Below, in pieces: positions 33,395 through 43,664 of a stretch of DNA of 64,000 bases. A program made the translations under genes and the position numbers. Under the pieces are notes generated by a model, which saw only the letters and a list, made by a program, of their open reading frames with translations, was not told the origin of the DNA and ran no database searches. The DNA is from Diploptera punctata (Eukaryota; Arthropoda; Insecta; Blattodea; Blaberidae): the NCBI GenBank assembly GCA_030220185.1, contig JASPKZ010007248.1, positions 1,292,537 to 1,356,536 of the forward strand, in the 5' to 3' direction. Numbering within the stretch: the stretch's first letter is position 1; each line of letters opens with the position of its first letter.

Positions 33395-34052
33395 CCTATT
33401 CCGGCCTAAATACATACATAGTGTTTTGCCCAATAACAGGCTTTTTACTGCAAACTCAGCATTCTTCACTCTTTCTTTAACTCAGCCTTACCGAAATTTG
33501 AAAAATATTAACCAGCAAGCTCTAATTGCAGACGCCTAACGAGGTGCCGTGACATGACATTTGCACCCTACGCACGATTGAGGACAAATTGCTTAAATTT
33601 AACAATATGATATTAGAACTTTACGACAAACACGCCCCCTTGAAGACTAGACGAATTACTAAATCCCCAGCTCCCTGGATGTCCCACGAAATTCGGCTAC
33701 TGATGGCTGAGAGGGAAATATAAACGAGACAAAAGGGACGCTAACTTAAGACAATATAAGACATTAGAAAACAAAACTAATCAAATCATTAGGAACACTA
33801 AGTTGCGGTATGCTCATAGTCTCATTGATCCAAACACAAATACAAGTGGTATGTGGAAACGTATTAGATCAATGGGTCTACGGCAGCCGACAACTAAAGG
33901 AGAGAATATTAACATATCACTGGACGATCCAAACCAATATTTCACATCGTACGCCACACTTAGCATAAATACTACGATCAAACAACGAACTATAGACCAG
34001 CTCCTATCCACACCTACTTCTACCCGAGAAAAAAATCTTATTTTCTTATATA

Positions 34053-34373
34053 ATGCCAATCGACGTTAAACTATCCCTGGACCGCATTAGAACTAACACA
34101 CAAGATATAGACAATATTAGTACCGACTTTTTAAAGAAAATAATCCATGTCATACTACCAACTGTGACCCATATATTCAATGCCTCAATCATGACCTCAA
34201 CTTACCCTGAACTTTGGGAAAAAGCTGTAGTGAGACCAATCCCTAATATTAAATTACCTGTAACACCAAACGACTTTAGATCAATCAGCATCCTCCCAGT
34301 CCTATCTAAGGCCTTGGAGCGTATTGTTCATAGACAATTAACTGATTACCTTAACGCACCAATCAGGTTTTAG
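34053..34373 (+). pseudogene. LINE G reverse-transcriptase N-terminal piece
   Basis: 107-codon open piece with the RT fingers region ending ...RIVHRQLTDYLNAPIRF stop; the next codons continue the RT in another frame (SGFRTGH-like). Included because it is the longest intact part of this LINE. Confidence 0.75.
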
Positions 34374-34777
34374 GACAGGCCATAATACGGCAACCGCACT
34401 TCTTAAAGTTACGAAAGATGTGCGGGAAGCAATGGACAATGGCCACATGACAATATTAATACTCTTGGACTTTAGTAAAGTTTTCGACACTGTTTGACAC
34501 TGACATACTAATAGCAAAATTACACGCTCTGAATCTTTCTGATAATGCTGTTAACTGGCTTGGATTCTACCTTCATGTGTATCCAATGCAGTACTTTCCT
34601 CATCCTGGTTATCACTGAAGGGTGGCGTCCAACAAGGTTCAGTGTTAGGACCACTTATATTCTCTATCTATATTAACGACATATCCACTAGTCTTACTTA
34701 TTGTCGACATCACCTATACGCTGACAATTTGAAAATTTACATTCATCCATTCCTTACGATGTACATGACACACTAAA

Positions 34778-35075
34778 AGTGTAAAGGTATCCCACTACTG
34801 GCCTCAGGAGGCCCTTGAAGTAGTAGGAGGTTAAGGCTCCCACTTGTCTGGAAAATCAGAACTTGATGTCAGTCGGGTTGTCAGCCCTGCGTGACGGCCG
34901 TCTTTACCCCCAAAACAAGCGTCCGGTACTCATTTCCATTAGAGGCTGATTCGACCCCAGGACGATAGTGCCGCCAGAAGGTTAAGGTCAGTTTAAAAAT
35001 CCTGACCCCACCGGGACTCGAATCTTAGACCGTCTGGCTTGTGGCGCAGTGCCATAACCACTAGGCTACGACGTA
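34778..35075 (-). mobile_element. SINE family A, nested in LINE G
   Basis: Reverse complement of SINE A (GGGACTCGAATCTTAGACCG region carries the B box; CACTAGGCTACGACGT the A box). Flanking ACTAAA at 34772-34777 and 35076-35081. The LINE frame resumes after it (SISQWSRKHRLNVNADKKQC). Confidence 0.8.
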
Positions 35076-35629
35076 ACTAAATAGTGACCTAGTCTCAATT
35101 TCCCAATGGTCGAGGAAACATAGACTTAATGTTAATGCTGACAAGAAACAGTGCATTATTTTAGGACATCGACGATTCCAAAGCATTATAAATTACGAAA
35201 ATATCCCTACCATTCACCTAAATGACAAAAACACCCGTACATCTAAGTAGTAAAAAAATTGGGTATCTACGTGGACCAACACCTAGATTGGAAAATCCAG
35301 GTGAATAATACCTGCAAGAAAATGTTCTCAATTCTTCACTCCCTAAATCGTTTTAAAAACTTCCTTCCTACGAAATTGAAGCAAATACTTGTACAGACTC
35401 TTATAATAGCACACTTCGTCTACTGCGACATTTTACTGACTAATCTGACAACTGATCTATCTGACTACAGCGTGCTCATAATGTGTGCATTCGATTTACA
35501 CCCAATCTCCGTCGTTATGACCACATGTCTTCATCATTTCAGGCCTTATCATGGCTACGCCTAAATGACAGAAGAACTTTACATTCACATATCTTACTAT
35601 TCCAAATTCTGTACACATATTTACCAAGT

Positions 35630-36257
35630 GGGGTACACCTCCACGTGGTGTACCCTGGAAACGAAAATTATTTCGGCCAAGTAGTCATATCACATAGCAG
35701 ACATGAGTTCACAACAACAGTCTCACTGACCTTTATCAAAAACATAAGACAGTAGTATTACAATGGATACCGTCTCACTGTGGAATCAATGGAAATGAAG
35801 TAGCCAATATGCTGACAAAACGAGGAGCAATTTGTTTACAGCAACCTAATTCAACCACATCTTATCGCTCAGCAATAAATTATATCTAAGAAACGGTAAA
35901 AAACACATTCTGAACCAATCTTCAGACCCGAATTCAAGAAAAACAATGGAAAAACACCATCCACACTAGACCAGATGCACCTCGAAAGGAAGCTGTAGCA
36001 TATTTTCGACTAAACACAGGACAGGATTGTCTTGCAGCTCATCTTCCTCGGATTATAGAAGTCCTCATTGCCCACTGTGCTCCACGAACACCAACATGGA
36101 CAGAAACCACCTGCTACAGTGTCGGGCACTTCACTCTGCTACGCTGAAGGATAGATACTGGGAAGCAAGAGCCAAACTTTTTGTTTTGCTATAATGTATT
36201 ATTGTATTCTCATAGTTATGGACAATGACTTCTGTCAAGTCCTCTGCATTTGTATAA
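35630..36257 (+). mobile_element. RNase H-bearing LINE fragment nested in LINE G
   Basis: 628-bp insert flanked by a perfect 13-bp duplication ATATTTACCAAGT (35617-35629, 36258-36270). Inside, TVVLQWIPSHCGINGNEVAN and MLTKRGA are the last RNase H block of I/R1/Jockey-type LINEs; PDAPRKEAVAYFRLNTGQDC, LAAHLPRI continue the C-terminal region. Stops break the frame. The insert starts with a hairpin (GGGGTACACC against GGTGTACCCT). No poly(A) tail is evident. Confidence 0.78.
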
Positions 36258-36760
36258 ATATTTACCAAGTTATTTATCAACACGTTTTCAAAATTTATCA
36301 GCTCATCACAATTTAGGAACAAGATCACTAGACTCTTATTTACTTTTGATACCACAGCACAGGACATGCCTATACACAATATCTATACTAGAGCATGGAA
36401 CTCACTTCCCAGTCATCTCAGGGACTGTCAATCGCTAACATTATTTAAATACAAATTACCTGATATTTTAAGTTCGACACATTGAAAACATTAACTGCAA
36501 AACAACTGTATAGAGCATTCTATAAATAATCATGTAGGAAGCTACTTACTTTATTTTATTTTATTTTATTTTATTATATTCCATGTTTTTGTTAGTATTA
36601 GCTAGTATTAGATCACATCATCATTGCATTCTGTTTAGTCTGTATATCTTATCCAATATCTTAAAATTGTAATAAACATGTAATTTTTGTATAATCCTAC
36701 TCTTCGCTCGTTGAGTGGAAGAGAAGGCCTTATGGCCTTAACTTTCCAGCTAAAATAAAG

Positions 36761-36762
<2 letters not shown>

Positions 36763-36840
<78 letters not shown>
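36763..36840. repeat. TTA tail microsatellite of LINE G
   Basis: About 78 bp of ATT repeat directly after the LINE 3' end. Confidence 0.95.
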
Positions 36841-36841
<1 letters not shown>

Positions 36842-36957
36842 GTTGTATCCTCGTGCAAAAACATTAATTTTAATATCGTCTATCATCTGATATCCCTCTC
36901 TGCCCCTAACCATCCTACCGTAGACTATTCCTTCTAGGTCATCAAATAGACGCCGAA

Positions 36958-37428
36958 AATGAAAATGACCAATATATATGAATGTTTTCTTCGGTTTTCT
37001 GCGTCTTGGATTCAAGTTCGGCCTCTGGCCACTGATTTCGACGTTTCGGCATGATCCAACATGCCATTATCAAGGAATGACAAGTTCGAGTCACAAGGTT
37101 TAGGTCTTATATAATAAAGCACACAGAATTTTCGCTGTGGTCCGTTTCCGAAGGCGTTTAGTTCTTATGTAGTTTTCAACTGAAGGTGTTTAACTACATA
37201 AGAACTAAATCTTGGATGGGTGTACGTCTTCGGAAACGGACCACAGCGAAAACTCTATGCATTTTATTATATAAGACCTAAACCTGTGACTCGAACTTAT
37301 CATTCCTTGATAATGACATGTGGGATCATGCCGAAACGTCGGAATCAGTGGCCAGAGGCCGAACTTGAATCCAAGACGCGGAAAACCTAAGAAAACTTTC
37401 ATATTCATACTTATATCTGCGAAAATCT
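36958..37428. mobile_element. PLE terminal fragment as inverted pair, hammerhead-like core in each arm
   Basis: Arms 36958-37190 (minus) and 37195-37428 (plus) are mirror copies: GTTTTCTTCGGTTTTCTGCG, CACTGATTTCGACGTTTCGG, CCGTTTCCGAAGGCGT and their complements. Each arm holds CTTGATAA, a hairpin (GGCATG/CATGCC, perfect in the minus arm) and GAAACGTCG (37044-37074 minus; 37306-37340 plus). GAAACGTC plus the preceding hairpin is characteristic of hammerhead motifs reported in Penelope-like elements. Confidence 0.65.
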
Positions 37429-37433
37429 GCAAT

Positions 37434-37438
<5 letters not shown>

Positions 37439-37480
<42 letters not shown>
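37439..37480. repeat. AC dinucleotide microsatellite
   Basis: About 42 bp of AC repeat followed by a short AT run. Confidence 0.95.
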
Positions 37481-37481
<1 letters not shown>

Positions 37482-37498
37482 TATATATATATTTATAT

Positions 37499-38078
37499 AC
37501 TAGCGGAACCGGCAGACGTCGTCTTGCCCAGACGTTCAATTCTCGTGTCATGTCCGGACGATCAAAATATAACTTTTTTTACCGTAAAACCCACTAATTA
37601 AATCGTAATTAGATATTATTAAATACGTTCGCAAGAAAACTCCTTCCTGCCCTCTGTTAAGCGTGCATGATGTCACATTGTTGTCGCGGGGAATATGTCG
37701 GTAATGAAGATGATTATACATTTGACATAAAAAATTCATATTTCCCAATTCGCAGCGCCACCTACCGGGTTCAAGTGTGAATCTAAACCAACCAGGGACC
37801 CACTCAAACAACACATACAATTTCATCAAAATAGGCCCAATCGTTTAAGGAGTTTTTAATTCGGATTTAAAATAAATCTCCACTTATAATTGTTGGATTT
37901 CCCCCATTTTTAGATAATATCAACCTCGGTTTATTCTAATAAGATATACCGAGTTTCGCTGTGAAACATTGAAAAATGTGACCGCTAGAACTATTTTTAA
38001 ATTTTCACTTCAGGTGAACTCCTACACCTAATGGTTTTAGAGGATCCAATTGTGAATCTAAACCAACGAGGTATGCAA

Positions 38079-38165
<87 letters not shown>

Positions 38166-38300
38166 CACGCACGCACGCACGCTCGCACGCACTCACGCAC
38201 GCACGCACGCACACACACACAACAAATCTCATCAAAATCGGTCCAGTCGTTTAGGAGGAGTTTCAGTGACACACACACGTACACAAGAATTATATCATCA
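37499..38300 (-). mobile_element. Helitron-like element(s), minus strand, expanded by AC array
   Basis: The minus-strand 3' end CGTCTGCCGGTTCCGCTAG followed by T lies at 37499-37505. The same body text as other copies occurs twice (37750-37860 and 37990-38280), for example TAGATTCACACTTGAACCCG-like and AAACGACTGGACCGATTTTG. An AC/GCAC array of 140 bp (38081-38220) sits inside the second part. Either one rearranged copy or two in tandem. Confidence 0.5.
38081..38220. repeat. AC array grading into ACGC repeat
   Basis: 38081-38163 pure AC, 38164-38210 ACGC/GCAC-type, then AC again. Located exactly where GTGTGTGT runs occur in sister Helitron-like copies, so it grew from that run. Confidence 0.93.
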
Positions 38301-38505
38301 GCAACAAGGATTAGACCTGCTGGTCTGTTCCGATCTCATGTTAGAATTGGTCTCTCCGTCTTTTACTGGGTCTTCCAACATTTCTTCGTCCTAGTGGCTT
38401 GTAATGTAGAATCTGTTTCGGAATTCAATTGTTATCCATTCTATTGATGTGGTCCATCCATTCATCTCTGTATTGTGTAATTCTATCTAATAGTTTGGAT
38501 ATAAC
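38300..38505 (-). mobile_element. LINE family B, 3' end fragment
   Basis: GGATTAGACCTGCTGGTCTG and TTCCGATCTCATG match the 3' end at 22300-22330; CCATTCATCTCTGTATTGTG corresponds to the RWMDQ-type C-terminal coding region on the minus strand. Confidence 0.6.
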
Positions 38506-38619
38506 AAGAATTATACATACTGTATAATTAATTGTTTCTTGGCATTAGTCCCGCGGTCGACGGGTTTTAGGATGATAATACATCCAAAGAATAAGTCCTA
38601 CTGGAGAAGATTTAAGCAG

Positions 38620-38705
38620 TGGTCTTGAGTTTGAAGATTTGCAGGCTTGAAAATTACCTCAAGCCCAACTAAAAAGGCCTCTGTGCAAAATGTAACGATC
38701 TTCCT
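38620..38705 (+). mobile_element. SINE family E, body fragment
   Basis: GAAGATTTGCAGGCTTGAAA and AAAAGGCCTCTGTGCAAAAT match the body of the SINE copies at 39985-40190 and 56395-56590. Confidence 0.5.
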
Positions 38706-38821
38706 TCAAACAAACAATACATTAGTTTCTTATTAGATGTCCATTTTCGCAATGTACTAAGATACTAAATCAGACCACATAACTCCAGTATTTCAAATTT
38801 TGTCTCCGATTGGAAGATACA

Positions 38822-39165
38822 TTGCGTCTGCTTCTTATACAACACTTTGTCCACCTCATCACCCCTTTATATTTCTTCTAGCTTCCATTCGCTCTCTTCC
38901 CACCTTAACTTAAACACACGATCGAGAGTAAATTTAACTACATTCCTGTATATCCAACATTTCACTATTCCTCATCCTTCCTTGTTTCAGCCACCCGACT
39001 CTGGAATTCCCTCCCCTCGTATATTAAGGACTGCCCAACTCAAAATCAGTTCGTGAAAAAACTCACTACATATTTCCTTAGACAATATAATGTATAGCCG
39101 TTTTTGTGTATACTTTTATTATTACTTTATATTTTAAACTTCCTTTACCAAGCCAATTACTTGAC
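38822..39165 (+). mobile_element. LINE family G, 3' fragment
   Basis: Encodes SSPLYISSSFHSLSSHLNLN, TRSRVNLTTFLYIQHF and, after a frameshift, WNSLPSYIKDC-like and FVKKLTTYFLRQYNV stop: the C-terminal end of CR1/Jockey-type LINEs. The 3' UTR is continued after a MITE and a SINE at 39700-39960. Confidence 0.7.
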
Positions 39166-39167
39166 CC

Positions 39168-39384
39168 TTAAATTCGTAATGTATCCTTTTGGATACATCA
39201 GTTGGTTTAATTAATTTAATATTTTTAATAAATCAGAAGAAAATGAACAAAAACACTTAAATATGTGTCTAATTATACAATATACATAATAATAAGTTAT
39301 ACAATATTCCGTTTTCACTGCGGTCCGCCACATTCAAATAATTAATAGAATTAATTTGTGTTTTACCAATTTAAGGGTTAACCC
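39168..39384 (-). mobile_element. Small TTAA-flanked MITE, intact copy
   Basis: Ends GACCCTTAAATTCG and CCAATTTAAGGGTTAA; interior GATGTATCCAAAAGGATACAT and GGCGGACCGCAGTGAAAACG on the minus strand match 18833-19132 but without the transposase insert. TTAA/TTGA at the borders suggests a piggyBac-type MITE. Confidence 0.5.
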
Positions 39385-39397
39385 AATTACATATTAT

Positions 39398-39699
39398 AAG
39401 TAAAGTAAAGTGATCCCACAACAGACCCGGGGGCCCTTGGGGTAGTAGGAGGTTAAGGCTCCCACTTTTTCTAGACAATCGGCACTTTATGTCAGCCGGG
39501 TTGTCAGCCCTGCGTGACGGCCGCCTTTACCCCCAGAACAAGCATCTGGTACTCATTTCCGTTAGAGGCTGAGTCGACCCCAGGGCCATGGTGCCGCCAG
39601 AGGGTTTGGGTCAGTTTAAAAATCCTGACCCCAACGGGACTTGAACCCTCGACCCTCCGGCTTGTAGCTCAGTGCCTTAACCACTACGCTACGGCGTGC
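39398..39699 (-). mobile_element. SINE family A, with 16-bp target duplication
   Basis: Starts (3' tail) AAGTAAAGTAAAGTGATCCC and ends (5' head) CCACTACGCTACGGCGTGCC. Perfect duplication CCCAATTACATATTAT at 39382-39397 and 39700-39715. It splits the LINE G 3' UTR from its TTA tail. Confidence 0.9.
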
Positions 39700-39709
39700 C
39701 CCAATTACA

Positions 39710-39786
<77 letters not shown>

Positions 39787-39960
39787 CAATTTTTATTTTT
39801 TCCATTATCAACTTTATATTATATAAATATTATGTAGCATTAATCATGTAGATAATTCATAATTGTTAATATATGTATAATTTAAGCTGGTGAAGTGGTA
39901 GAGCATAGCCTACCTTACGGACTTAACTCCATGAGGTAAAATAAATAGGTAAATAAAAAA
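39700..39960 (+). mobile_element. LINE G 3' tail region with TTA microsatellite
   Basis: TTA repeat 39710-39786, then AT-rich sequence with CCTTACGGACTTAACTCCAT, similar to the CCTTATGGCCTTAACTTTCC 3' terminus at 36730. Confidence 0.5.
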
Positions 39961-39984
39961 TAAAGTATTACTAGAATGAAGAAG

Positions 39985-40190
39985 GTCGGTAAATTTTGCA
40001 CAGAGACTCTTTATTCAGGCTTGTGTTTCTTTTACGAGCCTGCAAATTTTCAGACTCGGTACCCACGACTTAAAATCCCTCCCGGAGGACTTTCTCCTTG
40101 AATTTTTCCATCGTAAACATCCATCGAACCCTTGTTCCTCGGAACTAGATGCAAGGAATATAACCACTAGAACACCGCAGCTATAACCTT
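39985..40190 (-). mobile_element. SINE family E
   Basis: Minus strand: tRNA-like head CTAGTGGTTATATTCC-type, body AATTCAAGGAGAAAGTCCTC, GGGAGGGATTTTAAGTCGTG, CAGGCTCGTAAAAGAAACAC. B box region decayed (GGGTTCGATGG). Copies at 52955, 56395 and fragments. Confidence 0.55.
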
Positions 40191-40202
40191 GTTAGTCGTA
40201 CG

Positions 40203-40592
40203 TACAAACACTGCATGCCGAAACCTACCTTGATTTTTTTCCAAGGTGCACATTGTGATGTACAATATGCCGTGTACAAAACAATTACCTGCATATTTTA
40301 ATTGAAAGGCACTAAAATCCTACGCCAGATGTCTCATTAAAACTACAGGGAAGTAATACAACACCTGAGTTGGTACATTGGATAGCCCTCACTATCTTCC
40401 CGCCTCGCTTCACTCCACTATTATTCATGCAGGGAGTTCATCTGCTCCTTATAGTTGGTTGCCATTGCTCGATTATGACTGCGATTTCTGTGCCTTGTAG
40501 TTAAAAACGGCAGATACTTTTTTGGATACGGCCTCCCTTCACAACGCTTCTCTGGAAGAAATTTTAAGGCAGGTTTCGGCATATGTTAGAGT
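40203..40592 (-). mobile_element. MITE family B, complete copy
   Basis: Ends ACTGCATGCCGAAACCTACC and GGCAGGTTTCGGCATATG; middle (minus strand) ATAGTGGAGTGAAGCGAGGC matches 1866-1885 of the first copy. About 390 bp in both copies. Confidence 0.7.
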
Positions 40593-40609
40593 AAGTTTTA
40601 TAAAATAAA

Positions 40610-40945
40610 ATAAGTTAAAATATACCTTCTTGGTAAAATCCGTCGTCCTCAACTTATATAATATGTATTCTTTATGCCTGTAGGCCTTTCATAACATCCG
40701 TTCCATCTTCAGCAGGTCCTTCTTCGCTACAATATCTAGTATGATGGTTGATGCTGCTGGTCCTAATGTGGTGTTGTCGTGTCACGACAACCATCATACT
40801 AGATATTGTAGCGAAGAAGGACCTGCTGAAGATGGAACGGATGTTCCGAAAAGCCTACAGGCGTAAAGAATACATATTTTATAAGTTGAGGACGACGGAT
40901 TTTACCTAAGAAGGTATATTTTATTTTATTTTATTTTATGACTCT
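40610..40945. mobile_element. PLE terminal fragment as inverted pair, second family
   Basis: Arms 40620-40770 and 40790-40945 are reverse complements (TATACCTTCTTGGTAAAATC, TCGTCCTCAACTTATATAAT, AGCAGGTCCTTCTTCGCTAC). The plus arm has a perfect core: CTGAAGA 40826-40832, hairpin GGAAC-GGAT-GTTCC 40834-40847, GAAA 40848-40851, then GCC-TACA-GGC. In the minus arm the hairpin is damaged. The outer text GTTGAGGACGACGG recurs at 47550, 48070 and 58270. Confidence 0.65.
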
Positions 40946-41387
40946 CCACCTCAACGGTTTTAACAATGAATTTTATTAGTATTGAGAGTAAGTTTTATTA
41001 CAATGGGCATTCCACAACTATTTTTGATTGTCTGTGAAGTTTGGCGTTCTCCAGGTTGTTAGTTCAACTCTCAGTTGACACAGTGAGACTGTGATGACGT
41101 AGTTTTATTGTTGTGACTCTGGCGATTCAGGAATTTGTTTTAAATTTGAGCTGGAAAACCCTCGAACAGAAATTAAATCCATCCGGGAATGGAACCCAGG
41201 TGTTTGTAAATAAGCTTATAAATAGACATAATTCTGTTATTAGTCTTACGTAGATCTGTTACTTCCGGTGCCCCCTCTTCGCACCTCAATCACGCGACGG
41301 CTTATACAGCGTGTCGCATAAACATTTCAATTATATATGTCATTTATGATTTTTTCATTGGATTTCAACTCATCTTTGTATATATAT

Positions 41388-41602
<215 letters not shown>

Positions 41603-42272
41603 TTCTTCTGTACGTGTGTTTGTCACTGAACTCCTCCTAAACGACTGGACCAATTTTGATGACTTTTTTGTGTGTATCTGATTGGGTCCCTGGATGGATT
41701 AGATTCACAATTGGACCCTCTAAAACCATAAGGTGTATGGGTTCACCTGAATTGAAAAGTGAAAAATCGCTCTAGCGGTCACATTTTTCGACGTTTCACA
41801 ACGAAACTCAAAATATCACATTCAAATGAACAGAGATAGGTATGGTCCAAAAATGAACGAAATTCGACAATTAAAAGTGGGGGTTTACCTGCAACTCGAA
41901 ATTAAAAACTGCCTAAACGACTGAACCGATTTTGGTGAAATGTTGTGAGTGTCTGAGTGGGTCTCTAGATGATTTAGATTCACAATTAGACCCTCTAAAC
42001 CCATCAGGTTTAGGAGATCATCTGAACTAAAAATTTAAAAATCGCTCTAGCGGTCACAATTTTCGACGTTTGACGACAAAACTCAGTATATCCTATTGAA
42101 ATTTACCGAGGTAGGTATTATCAAAAAATGAGCGAAATCGGACAATTATAAGTGGACGCTTACCTGAACGCCATGTTTGGTGTTTGGCACACCTCAGCAA
42201 TTACCATACAATTTAATTAACCTTTAATATTTCATTTACTTAGGCGTAGAAACGCACGCCGGGTATTAGCTA
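41603..42272 (+). mobile_element. Helitron-like element with internal duplication
   Basis: 5' part TTCTTCTGTACGTGTGTTTG; the unit from CCTAAACGACTGGACCAATT to AAATGAACGAAATTCGACAA is repeated from 41910 (CCTAAACGACTGAACCGATT) to about 42145; 3' end CACGCCGGGTATTAGCTAG then T. This is the largest copy of the family here. Confidence 0.55.
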
Positions 42273-42309
42273 GTTACACTTTAAAATCGAACTACATTCT
42301 AATATGTCA

Positions 42310-42470
42310 CGGATGACAAATGGAAAATGGGCATGGAAACTCTGTAGGAAAACTAGCGGGAAAGCGCTGAGACAGTGCAGTCTTAATAAAGAGCTGAGAA
42401 CTAAAGTGGTCTGAACTCGCAGTTAGGATGGACAACACAAGATGGTGCAACTAGATTTTAGGATGTAAGA
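42310..42470 (+). mobile_element. LINE family A, badly decayed
   Basis: GGCATGGAAACTCTGTAGGA and AACTAGCGGGAAAGCGC are recognisable as the AWKLLVGKPEGKRP coding stretch of family A. Little else remains. Confidence 0.4.
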
Positions 42471-42485
42471 GGTCTAACAATACTC

Positions 42486-42807
42486 ATTGATACTATCGAA
42501 CCCCGAGGTCCATGGCCGCGCGGACATAACCTCTCCGTACATCGCTAACCTGAGCTAATGTTTTCCAATCATCACTTGTAAAATTCACCTCTGTCGGATC
42601 ATGGTTAATGTCATTCTCCTACCTCATTCATGTCGTTAACTACTGACGCTTTCCCTTTGGTTTACCTACATGGAGTTATACCCCTGTTTCATTCCACATT
42701 CGTGCCACATGTCCTGCCCATTTCAGTCTACAAGACTTAACTGTTCTTATTACATCTGGTTTCCTATAAAGATCATGTAGCTCACTGTTATGAAGTCTTC
42801 TCCATTA

Positions 42808-42815
<8 letters not shown>
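42486..42815 (-). mobile_element. LINE family A, 3' fragment
   Basis: Reverse complement of the family A tail (CATGGCCGCGCGGACATAAC end; TGTCCTGCCCATTTCAGTC; CTTCTCCATTATA border with the TTA repeat). Several frameshifts. Confidence 0.75.

Positions 42816-42861
<46 letters not shown>
42816..42861. repeat. TTA microsatellite
   Basis: About 45 bp of ATT repeat between two LINE fragments. Confidence 0.9.
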
Positions 42862-42864
<3 letters not shown>

Positions 42865-42869
42865 TACGA

Positions 42870-43595
42870 ACAATGAATTCTGAGATAAACAAAAGAGTAA
42901 GTAAAGGAAGGAAAACAATTGGACTGTTAAATTCGGTGTTGTGGAGTAGAAACATTGTGAACAAAACTAAAAAAGAAAGTTATTTATAGTTGATTGGTGG
43001 AGAGTGGACATTGAGCAGAGAGCAAGCACAAACTGTTGGTGACAGAGATGGACTTCTGGAGGAGGGCTTCTAGAAATTCAAGAAGGGATAAAATTAGAAA
43101 TACTAGCATCGGAGAAATAATTTGTATTGACTTAGGCTTTCACGGCCGGAGTAACTATGATGATCTTGAAGAGATCTTGTCTCAAGACAACCCTTGAGGA
43201 TGCCAGACACAGTCTCTGTTGAAACGTCGGGGAACTTCAAGCCTCAACACCACGGCCTTACAGCCCGGAAATCTTCTTCAAGATCATCATAGAGAAATAA
43301 TTGATTTCAAAAAGATGTTCTACAAGTTATTGAAGAAAGAAGACTGAACTGTTTTGGCCACGTAAAGAGGAGACCAGATGAAAGGATACATGTACCTTAG
43401 ATTATATTGATTTTGATACGGAAGGCAGCAGAAGAAATGGGACACCAAAACAACAGTGGGTTGAAGGAGTGCATAGGAATATGGTGTCGAGAGGACACAG
43501 AGAGTGATGCAGAGAATAAGGATGTATGGAGGAGTCAAATTTACTGTGGGTTCTAGGAAACTTACTGTATTGTAGAAAATTCCTAATAAAGATGA
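42870..43595 (+). mobile_element. LINE family C with nested PLE fragment
   Basis: EINKRVSKGRKTIGLLNSVL, NIVNKTKKESYL, a WTLSREQAQTV-like piece, VIEERRLNCFGHVKRRPDER and DAENKDVWRSQIYCGF stop follow the order seen at 23059-23545. Interrupted at 43124-43291 by a PLE fragment; the coding text resumes (IGEIIDFKK) directly after it. Confidence 0.75.
43124..43291 (+). mobile_element. 168-bp solo PLE-type insertion with target duplication
   Basis: Flanked by GAGAAATAATT at 43113-43123 and 43292-43302. Ends are inverted (CTATGATGATCTTGAAGAGA against TCTTCTTCAAGATCATCATAG). Inside: GCTTTCACGGCCGG, then CTTGAGGA (43193-43200), a CAGA/TCTG hairpin, GAAACGTCGGG (43221-43231) and ACCACGGCCTTACAGCCCGG. 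The GGCCGTGAAAGCCT and ACGGCCTTA-AGCCCGG texts are shared with the PLE 3' end at 62940-63060. Confidence 0.75.
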
Positions 43596-43613
43596 TTATT
43601 ATTATTATTATCA

Positions 43614-43653
<40 letters not shown>

Positions 43654-43655
43654 CT
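43596..43655. repeat. TTA microsatellite
   Basis: About 60 bp ATT repeat after a LINE 3' end. Confidence 0.9.
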
Positions 43656-43664
43656 TTATACCAA

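Larger units (their letters stand above)
33530..36762 (+). mobile_element. CR1/Jockey-type LINE family G with two nested insertions
   Basis: EN-RT linker (LYDKHAPLKTRRIT, APWMSHEIRLLMAE), RT start (STDFLKKIIHVILPTVTHIF, LWEKAVVRPIPN, DFRSISILPVLSKALERIVH), FRTGHNTATALLKV-like, ILLDFSKVFDT (motif A), a GVQQGSVLGPLIFSIYIND-like motif, YADNLKIYIH in place of YADD, then GIYVDQHLDWKIQVNNTCKK, LHSLNRFKNFLPTKLKQILV and a C-terminal FQNLSAHHNLGTRSLDSYLL. Ends TTATGGCCTTAACTTTCCAG with a TTA tail (36763-36840). Frame broken many times. Interrupted by a SINE (34778-35075) and a LINE fragment (35630-36257). Confidence 0.8.

Noticed and set aside
32753..33469. His-Pro-Ser-Ile and Trp-Met-Asp-Gly repeat frames on both strands
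   Set aside because: Translation of the CCAT array; frames open on both strands is the sign of a repeat, not of a gene.
37205..38284. Cys-Val / Thr-His repeat frames around AC arrays (also 41327-41653 and 46333-46669)
   Set aside because: Translations of AC/GT microsatellites.
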